Shown here: piece after piece, positions 18,544 through 27,835 of the stretch
How positions within the stretch are numbered: position 1 is the first letter of the stretch
Layout of the letters: every line of letters begins with the position of its first letter
DNA from: Sulfurospirillum sp.
GTDB taxonomy: Bacteria > Campylobacterota > Campylobacteria > Campylobacterales > Sulfurospirillaceae
DNA: 64,000 nt
Reading direction: 5' to 3'
Assembly: GCA_014859685.1 (NCBI GenBank)
Contig: JACUTU010000001.1
Coordinates: 211,416-275,415, forward strand
Notes under the pieces: model-generated
What the model was told of the DNA's origin: nothing
The model's database searches: none
The model's input: the letters and a program-made list of their open reading frames with translations, nothing else
Program-made: the position numbers and the translations under genes

Positions 18544-19581
18544 ATGAAGATAGCTGTACTTTTTGGTGCAAAAAGTTTTGAACACGAGATCAGTGTAGTA
18601 AGTGCGATTGCTCTTAAAAAAGTTTTGAAATCACAGATAGTTTACATTTTTTGTGATATGCAAAGAGATTTTTATCTCATCGATGCAACAAGTATCAATG
18701 CAAAAAGATTTAGTAGCGGGGCTTATAAAAAAGATCCGAAACTTGAGCTCAAAAAAGGTGGATTTTACCAAAAATCACTTATGGGTTCCAAAAAAATAGA
18801 GTGCGATTTTTTACTCAATATGATCCACGGTTGTGACGGAGAAGACGGTAAAATAGCAGCTATGCTTGAATTTTTTGACATAGATTTTGTGGGTCCGAGG
18901 CTTGAGGCAAGTGTTTTGAGCTATAACAAACTGCTTACAAAACTCTATGCAAAAGAGCAAGGCGTGCGAGTGTTAGATTATTCGCTCTTGCACAAAAATG
19001 AGTCATTTGCTCATATAGATACTTTTCCAATCATCATCAAACCAGCAAGGCTTGGCAGTTCCATAGGTATCAGCATCGTGCATAATGCAAGTGAAATTGA
19101 ATACGCATTGGATGTGGCGTTTGAATTTGATGATATGGTGCTAATCGAGCCATTTGTGCAAGGGATTAAGGAGTATAATCTTGCAGGTTGCAAGATAGAT
19201 GGTGCATTTGTTTTTTCTATTATTGAGGAACCACAAAAAGAGGAATTCTTGGATTTTGATAAAAAATATCTTGATTTTTCTCGCACAAAAAGAGTCAATG
19301 AAGCACAAGTTGATGCAAATACGATAGAAGCTTTAGAGAAAAATTTTCAAAAAATTTATGCAAATATCTTTGAAGGCGCACTCATCCGTTGCGATTTTTT
19401 TGTCCATGAAAATGTGGTGTATCTCAATGAAATCAATCCAGTGCCTGGAAGTATGGCAAACTATCTTTTTAGTGATTTTGAAAGTGTTTTATTGCAGCTT
19501 TCAAAAAATCTACCACAACCCCAAAAAATTCTTTGTGAATACCGCTATATAAACTCTATCCAACGAGCTAAAGGTAAATAA
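18544..19581 (+). CDS. ddl: D-alanine-D-alanine ligase
   Basis: A 345-residue ATP-grasp enzyme. The N-terminal FGAKSFEHEISVVSA, the HGCDGEDG segment, the substrate region KPARLGSSIGIS and the metal-binding NEINPVPGSMANYLF are all present. It joins two D-alanines for the peptidoglycan stem and stands in an operon that ends with MurF, the enzyme that uses its product. The stop shares a base with the start of the next gene. Confidence 0.95.
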   Translation: MKIAVLFGAKSFEHEISVVSAIALKKVLKSQIVYIFCDMQRDFYLIDATSINAKRFSSGAYKKDPKLELKKGGFYQKSLMGSKKIECDFLLNMIHGCDGEDGKIAAMLEFFDIDFVGPRLEASVLSYNKLLTKLYAKEQGVRVLDYSLLHKNESFAHIDTFPIIIKPARLGSSIGISIVHNASEIEYALDVAFEFDDMVLIEPFVQGIKEYNLAGCKIDGAFVFSIIEEPQKEEFLDFDKKYLDFSRTKRVNEAQVDANTIEALEKNFQKIYANIFEGALIRCDFFVHENVVYLNEINPVPGSMANYLFSDFESVLLQLSKNLPQPQKILCEYRYINSIQRAKGK

Positions 19582-19793
19582 TGGCTCAGTATACAAAAGA
19601 GGAGATTATCACCGCCACAGATGTGGTGCGAAATTTCAGTGCAGTTTTGCAAAGTATCTCCTCGAAACAAAAAGAAAAGCTTGTTATCGTTAAAAATAAT
19701 CGCTTTGAAGCAGTACTTTTAAGCGTTGATGAGTATGAAAAGATGTGTGAAGCTGTGGCAATTTTACAAAAAATTTATGATAAAAAAAGATGA
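19581..19793 (+). CDS. Phd/YefM-like antitoxin-type protein, no toxin partner
   Basis: A 70-residue protein with the Phd/YefM layout: an N-terminal VVRNFSAVLQ segment like the antitoxin DNA-binding helix, then KLVIVKNNRFEAVLLSVDEYEKM. Antitoxins of this type repress their own operon and neutralise a RelE- or Doc-like toxin. No toxin gene lies beside it: the neighbours are ddl and an alpha/beta hydrolase in a peptidoglycan operon. From memory a similar small gene occupies this place in Campylobacter, so it may have been co-opted for another role. Confidence 0.75.
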   Translation: MAQYTKEEIITATDVVRNFSAVLQSISSKQKEKLVIVKNNRFEAVLLSVDEYEKMCEAVAILQKIYDKKR

Positions 19794-19799
19794 GTTCGT

Positions 19800-20516
19800 G
19801 TGGCAATTAAAGAGATAATTTATAAAGAAAAACGCTATAGTATTGCCTATGAACTTACAGGCGCACAGCATCAAAAAACTATCGTTTTTCTACATGGCTG
19901 GGGAAGTAACAAAGAGATTATGCGTTCAGCTTTTGGCAGATATTTTAACGATTGTAAACATATATATCTTGATCTTCCTGGGTTTGGGAACTCTTCGATT
20001 GTAATGCCACTTGATACGCAAGCCTATGCACAGATTATTGCGTTATTTTTGGAAGCTCTACATGTAAGTGAATACACCGCAGTGGGACACTCTTTTGGTG
20101 GAAAAGTTGCTACACTTTTAGATCCTTGCGTGCTAGTGCTTTTGAGTTCTGCTGGAATTGTTGTTCCAAAAACACTTAAAGTTCGCTCTAAGATAAAATT
20201 TTTCAAACTTTTTAAACATATGTTGCCAAAAAATATGGCACTTTTGTTTGCTAGCAAAGATGTGAGCGGAATGTCGCAAGTGATGTATGAGACTTTTAAG
20301 CGAGTCGTTGATGAAGATTTTAGCGTATTTTTTGGCTCACGAGAAAAAAAGAGTTTTATTTTTTGGGGCAAAGATGATCGTGCAACACCACTTTTTTGTG
20401 GTAAAAAGATAGCTTCTTTGATGAAAAATAGCCATTTTTATCCGCTTGATGGTGATCACTTCTTTTTTATGAAACACGCCACCACTATAGAAAATGAAAT
20501 ACAAAAGAGGTTATGA
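19800..20516 (+). CDS. Alpha/beta hydrolase
   Basis: A 238-residue serine hydrolase with the oxyanion segment FLHGWGSN, the nucleophile elbow VGHSFGGK, and the catalytic histidine in DGDHFFF near the end. Substrate unknown. The start is GTG at 19800, six bases after the previous stop; no ATG in this frame is better. Its stop overlaps the murF ATG. A palindrome variant near 20057 encodes Ala-Leu-His-Val-Ser right before the nucleophile strand. Confidence 0.88.
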   Translation: MAIKEIIYKEKRYSIAYELTGAQHQKTIVFLHGWGSNKEIMRSAFGRYFNDCKHIYLDLPGFGNSSIVMPLDTQAYAQIIALFLEALHVSEYTAVGHSFGGKVATLLDPCVLVLLSSAGIVVPKTLKVRSKIKFFKLFKHMLPKNMALLFASKDVSGMSQVMYETFKRVVDEDFSVFFGSREKKSFIFWGKDDRATPLFCGKKIASLMKNSHFYPLDGDHFFFMKHATTIENEIQKRL

Positions 20517-21964
20517 TGGATATGGCTTTGATCGAAAATATAGCACTTTTAAGTGCACATGTAGTGTTTACTTTCGCATTAGGTTACTATAGTATAAGTG
20601 CTTTTCAGTGGTATGCTTACCGTTTTGAACGGGTTTTTTTTCATTATCATAGGTATGATTGGCATCTTTTTTTCTTTTTGCTTCCTATTTTTATGTACTA
20701 TGCGAGTGGCTTTTATTTTATCTTTTTTCTGGTGTTTGTTTATCTGCCGATGCTCTATTTTTGGCAAAAAAAACTTGATAAAAAACTTGTTTTTACCTCT
20801 CGAGTGAAGCGGTTTTTTCTCTTTTTACTGCTTGCAACATTCTTTCAAAATATACTCTGTCTTACGCTTCCCTCTTGTGTGCGTTATGGTGTTTTGCTAC
20901 CGCTTTTTGTTTCACTTTTTATCAGTAGCTTGTTTGAGAAAATTCTTTTTAGCGGCTATAAAAAAATGGCAAAGAAAAAATTGCAAGCAAAAAGCGATAT
21001 GATCATCATCGCCATCACCGCAAGCTATGGAAAAACAAGCATCAAAAATTTTCTCTATCAGATTTTAAGCCACCGCTACAAGTGCTATGCAACCCCACGC
21101 AGTGTCAATACACTTGGCGGCATTATCAAAGACATCAATGAAGATTTGCCACAAGATACGCAGATTTATATCGTTGAAGCAGGTGCTAGAGCAAGGGGAG
21201 ATATCGACGAGATCGCACAACTTATAAATCCGCACTATGTTATCATCGGGCAAATTGGAGAGCAGCATATCGAGTATTTTAAAACTTTACAAAATATCCG
21301 TGATACTAAAATGGAGCTTATAAACTCTTCAAATCTCAAAAAAGCTTTTGTACATGTAAGCGCTAAAACTACAGCCAATGAGAAGATAATACTTTTTGGA
21401 GATGCCTTGCAAAAAGTAGATGCTACGCTTGATGGAATTTCTTTTACATGTAAGCTAGATGATCAATCTATCGATTTTTTCGCCCCTGTTTTAGGGAGTT
21501 TTCACGCTGTAAATCTTTTGGCGTGCCTACATGTAAGCCTTGAATTAATGGATCTTGCTAGTATTCAAAAGGCTTTGACAGCTTTGCAAAGTACTCCACA
21601 TAGATTGCAAAAAATTCAAGCTAGAGGCAAGCTCATCATTGATGATAGTTTCAATGGAAATTTTGATGGAATGCTCGCTTCTTACGAATTAGCAAAAACT
21701 TATGAGGGTAGAAAAGTATTGATAACCCCTGGTATCATAGAAAGTACGCCACAAGCAAATGCCAATCTAGCTAAAAAGATAGATTTGATTTTTGATCTTG
21801 TGATCATAACAGGTAAAAGTAATCAAAAAATTTTAGATGCAAATATCACGCGAGCTGAGAAAATTATCCTCAAAGATAAAAGTGCCTTGCAACAAACACT
21901 TCAAGACTGTACTTTTTCAGGAGATTTAATCCTTTTTTCTAATGACACACCTGCTTTTATGTAA
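20513..21964 (+). CDS. murF: MurF-type UDP-MurNAc-tripeptide:D-Ala-D-Ala ligase with N-terminal membrane domain
   Basis: A 483-residue protein. The Mur ligase ATP site ITASYGKTSIKN lies at 168-179, followed by the central and C-terminal Mur domains (IIDDSFNGNFDGM near the middle, corresponding to the ADP-binding DDSYNANP of MurF). Unlike enterobacterial MurF, the first 150 residues are membrane segments (about 10-30, 52-82, 101-118 and 127-146) instead of a UDP-binding domain. It adds D-Ala-D-Ala made by the adjacent ddl product. The gene has three good palindrome variants within 200 bases (21350-21540). Confidence 0.9.
   Translation: MMDMALIENIALLSAHVVFTFALGYYSISAFQWYAYRFERVFFHYHRYDWHLFFFLLPIFMYYASGFYFIFFLVFVYLPMLYFWQKKLDKKLVFTSRVKRFFLFLLLATFFQNILCLTLPSCVRYGVLLPLFVSLFISSLFEKILFSGYKKMAKKKLQAKSDMIIIAITASYGKTSIKNFLYQILSHRYKCYATPRSVNTLGGIIKDINEDLPQDTQIYIVEAGARARGDIDEIAQLINPHYVIIGQIGEQHIEYFKTLQNIRDTKMELINSSNLKKAFVHVSAKTTANEKIILFGDALQKVDATLDGISFTCKLDDQSIDFFAPVLGSFHAVNLLACLHVSLELMDLASIQKALTALQSTPHRLQKIQARGKLIIDDSFNGNFDGMLASYELAKTYEGRKVLITPGIIESTPQANANLAKKIDLIFDLVIITGKSNQKILDANITRAEKIILKDKSALQQTLQDCTFSGDLILFSNDTPAFM
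21443..21454. repeat. Dispersed palindrome copy, TTTACATGTAAG
   Basis: Inside murF, read as Phe-Thr-Cys-Lys, flanked within 100 bases by two TACATGTAAGC variants at about 21351 and 21528. Confidence 0.75.
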
Positions 21965-22037
21965 AATAGTTTGTTATACTTTTTTTATATGATTGTTATA
22001 TTATTGCTCAGTCATTTTTTATGAAAAGGTAAAATTT

Positions 22038-24143
22038 ATGGAAATAAAAAGTCTTTATATCTCTTCACTTGAACCCGCAGCTGGTAGTTTGATCATAACT
22101 ATGGGTTTGATGGAGATTTTAACAAGAAGATTGGGCAAGGTGGCTTTTTTTAGGCCAGTTATTGAAGATAATGAAGATCGGGATGAAGATATCGAATTTA
22201 TGCTTGAGCGGTATGATTTGGCGATGAAATACTCTCAAACTTATGGCTACACTGTACACGAAGTCGAAGCGATGATCGCTGAAAATAGACTCAATGAACT
22301 CATAGAAAGCATTATAGATCATGTCAAAAAACTAGAAAAAGATTTTGATTTTGTATTGATGGAGGGTTTAAATCAGGCTTGCTTTACACAAAGTCTTGAT
22401 TTCGATATCAATCTCTTGATCGCAAAAAATATCGGCACATCTTATGTGAGTGTCCTTAAGGGTAAAAATAAAACCCCCAAAGAGATTAAAGATGAGATTG
22501 CTATAGAAGCAGAGACTATCAAAAATGCTGGTTGTAACCATTTTGCAACATTTGTCAATCGTATCAATCAAGAGCATATAGCTTCTTTTAACACTATTTT
22601 TCGCACAGATGACGGAAAAGATACGCCAACATATTTTCTACCAGAAGTTCCGGAGCTTGATACGCCAACTGTAAATGAAGTTATGAAGCAACTTAACTGT
22701 ATGCTTGTTTTGGGAGAACAAAAAGATCTCAAAAGAGTTGTAAAACAAAGTAAAATCGCAGCTATGAAACTAGAAAATTTTTTGGAACATGTACAAGATG
22801 GTGATCTTATCATTGTTCCTGGCGATAGATCTGATATCATTATTGGCTCCATTGCAACAATTCAATCAAGAAATTATCCAAACATAGCAGGACTTTTACT
22901 TACAGGCGGACTCACTCCAGCAAAATCAATCCGTGATTTATATAAAGGATTTAGTGAATTTCCACTTCCTATCTTGAGTGTTGAAGATGATACTTACACA
23001 ACTGCTGTGAAAGTAAACAGCGTTCCAGCAACCATTAACGCTAAAAGTGAGCGAAAAATAGCACTAGCTATGGGGCTTTTCTCTGCAAATGTTGCTACAT
23101 CAATTTTGGAAGAGAAGATGATTTCGGGCGCATCATTATCAACCATAACACCTATGATGTTTGAGTACAATCTCTTTGAAAGAGCTAGATTGAATCGTAA
23201 AAAAATTGTGCTTCCTGAAAGTGGCGATGAGCGAGTTTTAAGAGCAGTAGAAATTTTGCTAAGACGCGATGTTGTGGATATTGTATTGCTCGGTAAAAAA
23301 GAGGAGATTGAATACAAAAGCTCTTCTTTAGGGCTTGATATCAAAAAAGCAGAAATTATCGATCCAGAAGATTCTCCGCTTATGGATGAATTTGTTGATT
23401 CATTTTATGAACTTCGCAAAGCCAAGGGCTTGTCAATGGATGGTGCAAAAGATATGATGACGCATCTGAGCTACTTTGCTACTATGATGGTTTATGCAGG
23501 TTATGCAGATGGTATGGTTTCGGGAGCTATACATACAACACAAGACACGATTCGACCAGCATTACAAATTATCAAAACAAAACCAAATATTTCTATAGTT
23601 TCGAGTGTATTTTTTATGTGCTTGGATACAAAAGTGCTTGTATATGGAGATTGTGCAGTCAATCAAGATCCAAATGCAAATGAACTTGCACAAATTGCAC
23701 TCTCTTCGGCCGATACGGCAAAGATATTTGGCATTGAGCCAAAAGTTGCTATGCTTTCTTACTCTACTGGATCTTCTGGAAAAGGAGAAGAGGTTGAAAA
23801 AGTAAGAGAAGCTACAAAAATAGTTAAGCAATTGCGAGAAGATATACTTGTTGAGGGTCCTATCCAATATGACGCTGCAATTGACTCAAATGTTGCAAAA
23901 ACAAAACTACCTGATTCAAAAGTTGCAGGACAAGCAACAGTATTTATCTTCCCAGATCTCAACACAGGAAACAATACTTACAAAGCTGTACAAAGAAGCT
24001 CAGGTGCTGTTGCTATCGGCCCAGTTTTGCAAGGACTCAATAAGCCAGTCAATGATCTTAGTCGCGGTTGTCTCGTAGCAGATATCGTAAACACTGTAGC
24101 GATTACCGCTATACAAGCACAAGAAAACGATGGAGTAAAATAG
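22038..24143 (+). CDS. pta: Phosphate acetyltransferase, long form
   Basis: A 701-residue enzyme with three parts: an N-terminal BioD/CobQ-like P-loop-derived domain, a DRTGG regulatory domain around residues 210-330, and the C-terminal catalytic PTA domain from about 370. It interconverts acetyl-CoA and acetyl phosphate. I place the start at 22038 (MEIKSLYISS), which has an AAAAGG ribosome-binding site. The stop TAG overlaps the GTG of ackA. No strong palindrome copy lies in this gene. Confidence 0.94.
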   Translation: MEIKSLYISSLEPAAGSLIITMGLMEILTRRLGKVAFFRPVIEDNEDRDEDIEFMLERYDLAMKYSQTYGYTVHEVEAMIAENRLNELIESIIDHVKKLEKDFDFVLMEGLNQACFTQSLDFDINLLIAKNIGTSYVSVLKGKNKTPKEIKDEIAIEAETIKNAGCNHFATFVNRINQEHIASFNTIFRTDDGKDTPTYFLPEVPELDTPTVNEVMKQLNCMLVLGEQKDLKRVVKQSKIAAMKLENFLEHVQDGDLIIVPGDRSDIIIGSIATIQSRNYPNIAGLLLTGGLTPAKSIRDLYKGFSEFPLPILSVEDDTYTTAVKVNSVPATINAKSERKIALAMGLFSANVATSILEEKMISGASLSTITPMMFEYNLFERARLNRKKIVLPESGDERVLRAVEILLRRDVVDIVLLGKKEEIEYKSSSLGLDIKKAEIIDPEDSPLMDEFVDSFYELRKAKGLSMDGAKDMMTHLSYFATMMVYAGYADGMVSGAIHTTQDTIRPALQIIKTKPNISIVSSVFFMCLDTKVLVYGDCAVNQDPNANELAQIALSSADTAKIFGIEPKVAMLSYSTGSSGKGEEVEKVREATKIVKQLREDILVEGPIQYDAAIDSNVAKTKLPDSKVAGQATVFIFPDLNTGNNTYKAVQRSSGAVAIGPVLQGLNKPVNDLSRGCLVADIVNTVAITAIQAQENDGVK

Positions 24144-25342
24144 TGAAAATATTGGTATTAAATTCTGGAAGCTCTTCTGTAAAATTTCAAATTTTTCAGA
24201 TGCAAGAAGTAAAATCTATCGTAACTGGCCTGATAGAACAAATAGGCGAAGAAAGTTCAACCATTACTTTAAAATTGAACAGTGGAAAAGTAGTGACAAG
24301 GATTCAAAAGATAGCTGATCATATTGCTGGCTTGGATATAACAAGATCTTTGTTGATAGAAGAAAAAGTGATAGAAAGTCTTGATGAGCTTGATGGAATT
24401 GGACATAGAGTTGTGCATGGTGGCGAGCATTTTTCACAGGCTGCTTATATTAATGAAAGTGTCATGCAAAAGATAGAAAAACTTATCCCACTCGCACCTT
24501 TACATAATCCCGCAAATCTTGATGGTATAAAAGTAGCATTGAAACTCAGCCCAAATGTGCCAAATGTGGCGGTTTTTGATACAGCTTTTCATCAAAGTAT
24601 CCCAGATTATGCCTACATGTATGCACTTCCTTATCATTTGTATGAAAATCAAGGTGTCAGAAAATATGGATTTCATGGAACTTCACACCATTTTGTTTCT
24701 CTTGAAGCTGCAAAACTTTTAAATAAACCATTGTCTAGTCTCAACGCCATTACATTGCATCTAGGCAATGGCGGAAGTGCAACAGCGATTGAAAATGGAA
24801 AAAGTATCGATACCTCTATGGGTTTAACTCCTCTTGAAGGACTCATTATGGGAACTCGAAGTGGCGATATAGATCCAGCTATACTTTTTTATCTCTCAAG
24901 AACAAAAGGTTATAGTATCGATGACTTGGACAGGTTGCTTAACAAAGAAAGCGGCTTGAAGGGCATTTGTGGTGCTAATGATATGCGTCAAATTATTGAT
25001 ATGGCTGAAGATGGCGATAAAAAAGCAATTCTCGCACTCGAAATGTTTAATTATCGTATTAAAAAATACATTGGCTCTTACAGTGCTATTTTGGGTCATG
25101 TAGATTGTATCGTGTTTACCGGTGGCATCGGTGAAAATGATGATATGGCAAGAGCTAATTGTTGTAAAAATCTAGAAAATCTCGGCATCCAACTAGACCT
25201 CGAAAAAAATGCAATAAGAAGCAAGGAAGCAAGAGATATAAGCTTGCCACAAAGTAGGGTAAAAGTTTTTGTTATTCCAACCAATGAAGAGTTAGCGATA
25301 GCACAACAAACACAAAAAGTAGTACAAGATATGAGAATGTAA
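24143..25342 (+). CDS. ackA: Acetate kinase
   Basis: A 399-residue ASKHA kinase starting at GTG 24143 with the family N-terminus KILVLNSGSSSVKFQ. The GGIGENDD segment and HLGNGGS are phosphate-binding loops, and FHGTSHHFV holds active-site histidine. With Pta it makes ATP from acetyl phosphate or activates acetate. The TAGTG overlap with pta and GGAG ribosome-binding site fix the start. A bidirectional hairpin follows. Confidence 0.95.
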   Translation: MKILVLNSGSSSVKFQIFQMQEVKSIVTGLIEQIGEESSTITLKLNSGKVVTRIQKIADHIAGLDITRSLLIEEKVIESLDELDGIGHRVVHGGEHFSQAAYINESVMQKIEKLIPLAPLHNPANLDGIKVALKLSPNVPNVAVFDTAFHQSIPDYAYMYALPYHLYENQGVRKYGFHGTSHHFVSLEAAKLLNKPLSSLNAITLHLGNGGSATAIENGKSIDTSMGLTPLEGLIMGTRSGDIDPAILFYLSRTKGYSIDDLDRLLNKESGLKGICGANDMRQIIDMAEDGDKKAILALEMFNYRIKKYIGSYSAILGHVDCIVFTGGIGENDDMARANCCKNLENLGIQLDLEKNAIRSKEARDISLPQSRVKVFVIPTNEELAIAQQTQKVVQDMRM

Positions 25343-25345
25343 GAA

Positions 25346-25362
25346 GAGGGCATTTAGCCCTC
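25346..25362. terminator. Terminator between ackA and the convergent YqeY-domain gene
   Basis: GAGGGC pairs with GCCCTC across an ATTTA loop, followed by an A/T-rich tail. It is placed right after the ackA stop and right after the stop of the opposing gene, so it can serve both. Confidence 0.75.
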
Positions 25363-25367
25363 ATTAT

Positions 25368-25814
25368 TTATGCAAGCAATGTTTTTAGTGTGTTATTGAT
25401 CCGTTTTCCATCAGCTCTTCCCTCGCAAGCCGCGATACATACAGGCATTAACTTACCCATCTCTTTGAGCGAGGTGATAGTATATTCTTTGATAATGGTT
25501 TCCAAAATACTCTGTAATTGTGCATCGCTGAGTTGCTCTGGAAGATAGCTTTGTAAGATTTTTGCTTCCGCTATCTCTTTATCATAAAGATCATCTCTGC
25601 TAGCAGCTTTGAACTGAGCTGCCGCATCTTCTCTTTGCTTGAGGGATTTTTGGATAATTCTTTGGATATCTTCATCGCTTAAATCTTTTCTCTCATCAAC
25701 TTCTATTTGTTTGATAGCACTCATCAAAAACCGAATAGTATCTCGTGTAAAAGTATCTTTTGCAAGCATTGCAACTTTAAGATCAGCCTTAAGTTTTTCT
25801 TTTAGATCTGACAT
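25368..25814 (-). CDS. GatB/YqeY domain protein
   Basis: A 148-residue protein of the YqeY family, related to the tail domain of GatB in Asp/Glu-tRNA amidotransferase. SDEDIQRIIQKSLKQREDAA and the YLPEQLSD segment are typical. Its role is unsettled but thought to be tRNA-linked. It diverges from flgH, and its AGGAGTT ribosome-binding site overlaps the flgH promoter region on the other strand. Confidence 0.88.
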   Translation of the reverse strand: MSDLKEKLKADLKVAMLAKDTFTRDTIRFLMSAIKQIEVDERKDLSDEDIQRIIQKSLKQREDAAAQFKAASRDDLYDKEIAEAKILQSYLPEQLSDAQLQSILETIIKEYTITSLKEMGKLMPVCIAACEGRADGKRINNTLKTLLA

Positions 25815-25823
25815 GTAACTCCT

Positions 25824-25841
25824 TTGGAACTTTATTTGCTT
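25824..25841 (+). promoter_or_regulatory. Sigma-54 promoter for flgH
   Basis: TTGGAACTTTATTTGCTT has GG at 25826-25827 and GC at 25838-25839, the exact GG-N10-GC spacing of -24/-12 promoters, with TTGC at -12. It lies 43 bases upstream of flgH. Class II flagellar genes of Campylobacterota are commonly sigma-54 dependent and rpoN is in this window. Confidence 0.75.
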
Positions 25842-25883
25842 TGATAGTGTAATAATATCTAAATATACTAAAATGGAGTTTTG

Positions 25884-26597
25884 ATGCGAGTATTTTTATC
25901 TTTTTTGTCCTTAAGTATAATTTTTTTTAGTGGATGTTCAACGCACCCAGCCGATCCTAAAATTACTATGGCGCCTCCTGAGTATGTTGAACAAATACCG
26001 CCAAAACAAGCAAATAATGTGATTTCCAATCCGGGAAGTTTATTTGGTAAAGGTGAAAATCCACTTTTTTCTGATCTGAAAGCTATGAATCCAAACGATA
26101 TTGTTACTGTCGTGATCTCAGAAGTTACAAATCAAAGCTCAACAGGAGCTAAAACCATCTCAAATGAAAACTCTAACAAGCTTGGTGCTGGTTTAATGGC
26201 TCCAACAACAGCAAGCGGACTTGTAAATAAAGCATCTAATGAGTTTAATAACAATTTTGGCATAGAATTTAGTGCAGGTTCAAGCAATGACTACACAGGT
26301 TCAGGAAGTAACACAAGAAAAGAATCTTTTACGACAACTATATCCGCACGCATTATAAAAATACTTCGTAATGGCAACTATTTTATCGAAGGCAGTAGAG
26401 AGTTGCTTATCAATGGTGAAAAACAGATCATCCAAATAAGTGGCGTGATACGACCGTATGATATCGACCAAACAAACACAATCAATTCTAAATATATAGC
26501 TGATGCAAAGATACTTTATAAAACAGAAGGAGAGATAGATCAAGCAACAAAGAAACCATGGGGTTCAAAGTTTGTTGAGTCTATCTGGCCATTTTAA
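25884..26597 (+). CDS. flgH: Flagellar L-ring protein FlgH
   Basis: A 237-residue outer-membrane lipoprotein. The signal peptide ends at the lipobox SGC with C18 as lipid site; the mature part contains NPGSLFGKGENPLFSDLKA and NDIVTVVISE, and ends with the usual YKTEGEIDQATKKPWGSKF stretch. It forms the ring around the flagellar rod in the outer membrane. I use ATG 25884, six bases after a GGAG ribosome-binding site. Its end overlaps the convergent mshG-like gene by four bases. Confidence 0.95.
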   Translation: MRVFLSFLSLSIIFFSGCSTHPADPKITMAPPEYVEQIPPKQANNVISNPGSLFGKGENPLFSDLKAMNPNDIVTVVISEVTNQSSTGAKTISNENSNKLGAGLMAPTTASGLVNKASNEFNNNFGIEFSAGSSNDYTGSGSNTRKESFTTTISARIIKILRNGNYFIEGSRELLINGEKQIIQISGVIRPYDIDQTNTINSKYIADAKILYKTEGEIDQATKKPWGSKFVESIWPF

Positions 26598-27835
26598 TTT
26601 TTAACAGCTTGTGCCATATCCCACATCGGCATAAAAATTCCAAGTGCCATGAGTAAAACCATGGCAGCTATAAATGCTAGTAAAATAGGCTCTATATAGC
26701 TTGCAATATTGTCAATAATATCATTAAAACGAGATTTAAAATAATCAGTGACTTTTGAAAGCATCATATCAAGCGTACCACTTTGTTCGCCAGCGTGGAT
26801 CATCTGTATGAGCATGCCCTCAAATAAACCCGTATCCCTAAAGGCTTCTGTGAGGGAAATACCTCGTGAAACAGATACTTTCACAGCCGATAGTTTTCGT
26901 TTGAGTTCAACATTATCAAGTGTCAGCAAAGAAGTATCGAGCGCATCTGCTATCGGAATACCAGCACGAATTAATTCTGTAAAAACAAGAGTAAATCTGC
27001 TCAGTGTTGCATAAAAAGTGATATTGCCTATGAGATAAATTTTGAGAATGTAGGTATCATACTGGCGTTTAAACTCTTCGCTATTTTTATTGAGGTATTT
27101 TATTATTACGATAAATGCAATGAGTCCAGCCAGTAAAAACCAACCGTATTGATTTATGAGATGTTCAAGCGCTAAGAGGATTTTTGTAGGTAGCGGAAGT
27201 TCCGCTTTAAATTTTTCAAAGATCGATTTGAATTTTGGTACAACAAATACCATCAAAATAGTAAAAGCAGCACCGATTGCCACCATAACTGTAATCGGAT
27301 AGCGCAATGCTTTTTTGAATTTTTGTCTATTTGCTTCTATTTCTTCGAGAATGTCTGAGAGTTTAGCGAGAGATTCCGCCATATTTCCGGTGCTTTCTCC
27401 GAGTTCCACCATGGCTATAGTTACATCACCCAATTCATAGCGATAGCTCATCATAGCTTCAGTGAGGCTTAAACCAGAATTAAGATCATCATCCACTTGG
27501 TCAAAAATCTCTTTAAGTTTAGTATCTACAGTTGCAAGTGCAACCTCTTTGATACTGTCGTGAATTGAGATACCAGCATTGGTCATAACACTCAGTTGCC
27601 TTGTTGCGGCGATAAGATTTTTCATATTGATTTTTTTATGTGTGATAGAATCAAATATCTGATCCTTGAGTGCCATAAATTTATCTTCAAGCGGAGCGGC
27701 TGTTTCTTTAACGCTTAAAATAATGCCATTTGTTTTTGATTTTGCCAAAGCGAGCGCATCATTTTTATTTGGTGCTTTGATGATTTTTTGCTCTTTTTTC
27801 CCTTTATATAAAGAAAATACTTCATAATACTTCAT
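26594..27835 (-). CDS. mshG: Type II secretion/MSHA inner-membrane platform protein (GspF/MshG-like)
   Basis: A 413-residue protein with two GspF domains: GISIHDSIKEVA and ELGESTGNMAESLAKLSD in the first, AGIPIADALDTS and MIHAGEQSGTLDMML in the second, with three membrane helices (around 175-195, 225-245 and near the C-terminus). It is the inner-membrane platform on which a pseudopilus or pilus is assembled. It is last in the nine-gene msh-like operon and overlaps the ATPase gene by four bases. CtsF of the Campylobacter transformation system is the same type. Confidence 0.92.
   Translation of the reverse strand: MKYYEVFSLYKGKKEQKIIKAPNKNDALALAKSKTNGIILSVKETAAPLEDKFMALKDQIFDSITHKKINMKNLIAATRQLSVMTNAGISIHDSIKEVALATVDTKLKEIFDQVDDDLNSGLSLTEAMMSYRYELGDVTIAMVELGESTGNMAESLAKLSDILEEIEANRQKFKKALRYPITVMVAIGAAFTILMVFVVPKFKSIFEKFKAELPLPTKILLALEHLINQYGWFLLAGLIAFIVIIKYLNKNSEEFKRQYDTYILKIYLIGNITFYATLSRFTLVFTELIRAGIPIADALDTSLLTLDNVELKRKLSAVKVSVSRGISLTEAFRDTGLFEGMLIQMIHAGEQSGTLDMMLSKVTDYFKSRFNDIIDNIASYIEPILLAFIAAMVLLMALGIFMPMWDMAQAVKN

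Noticed and set aside
22744-22800. GAACATGTACAAG in pta as a palindrome copy
   Set aside because: It matches only the inner ACATGTA and lacks the flanking TT/AA, so it is at chance level.
24068-24142. Upstream extension of ackA by 25 residues
   Set aside because: The extension lies in the pta reading region without acetate kinase similarity; the GTG at 24143 starts the family N-terminus with a good ribosome-binding site.
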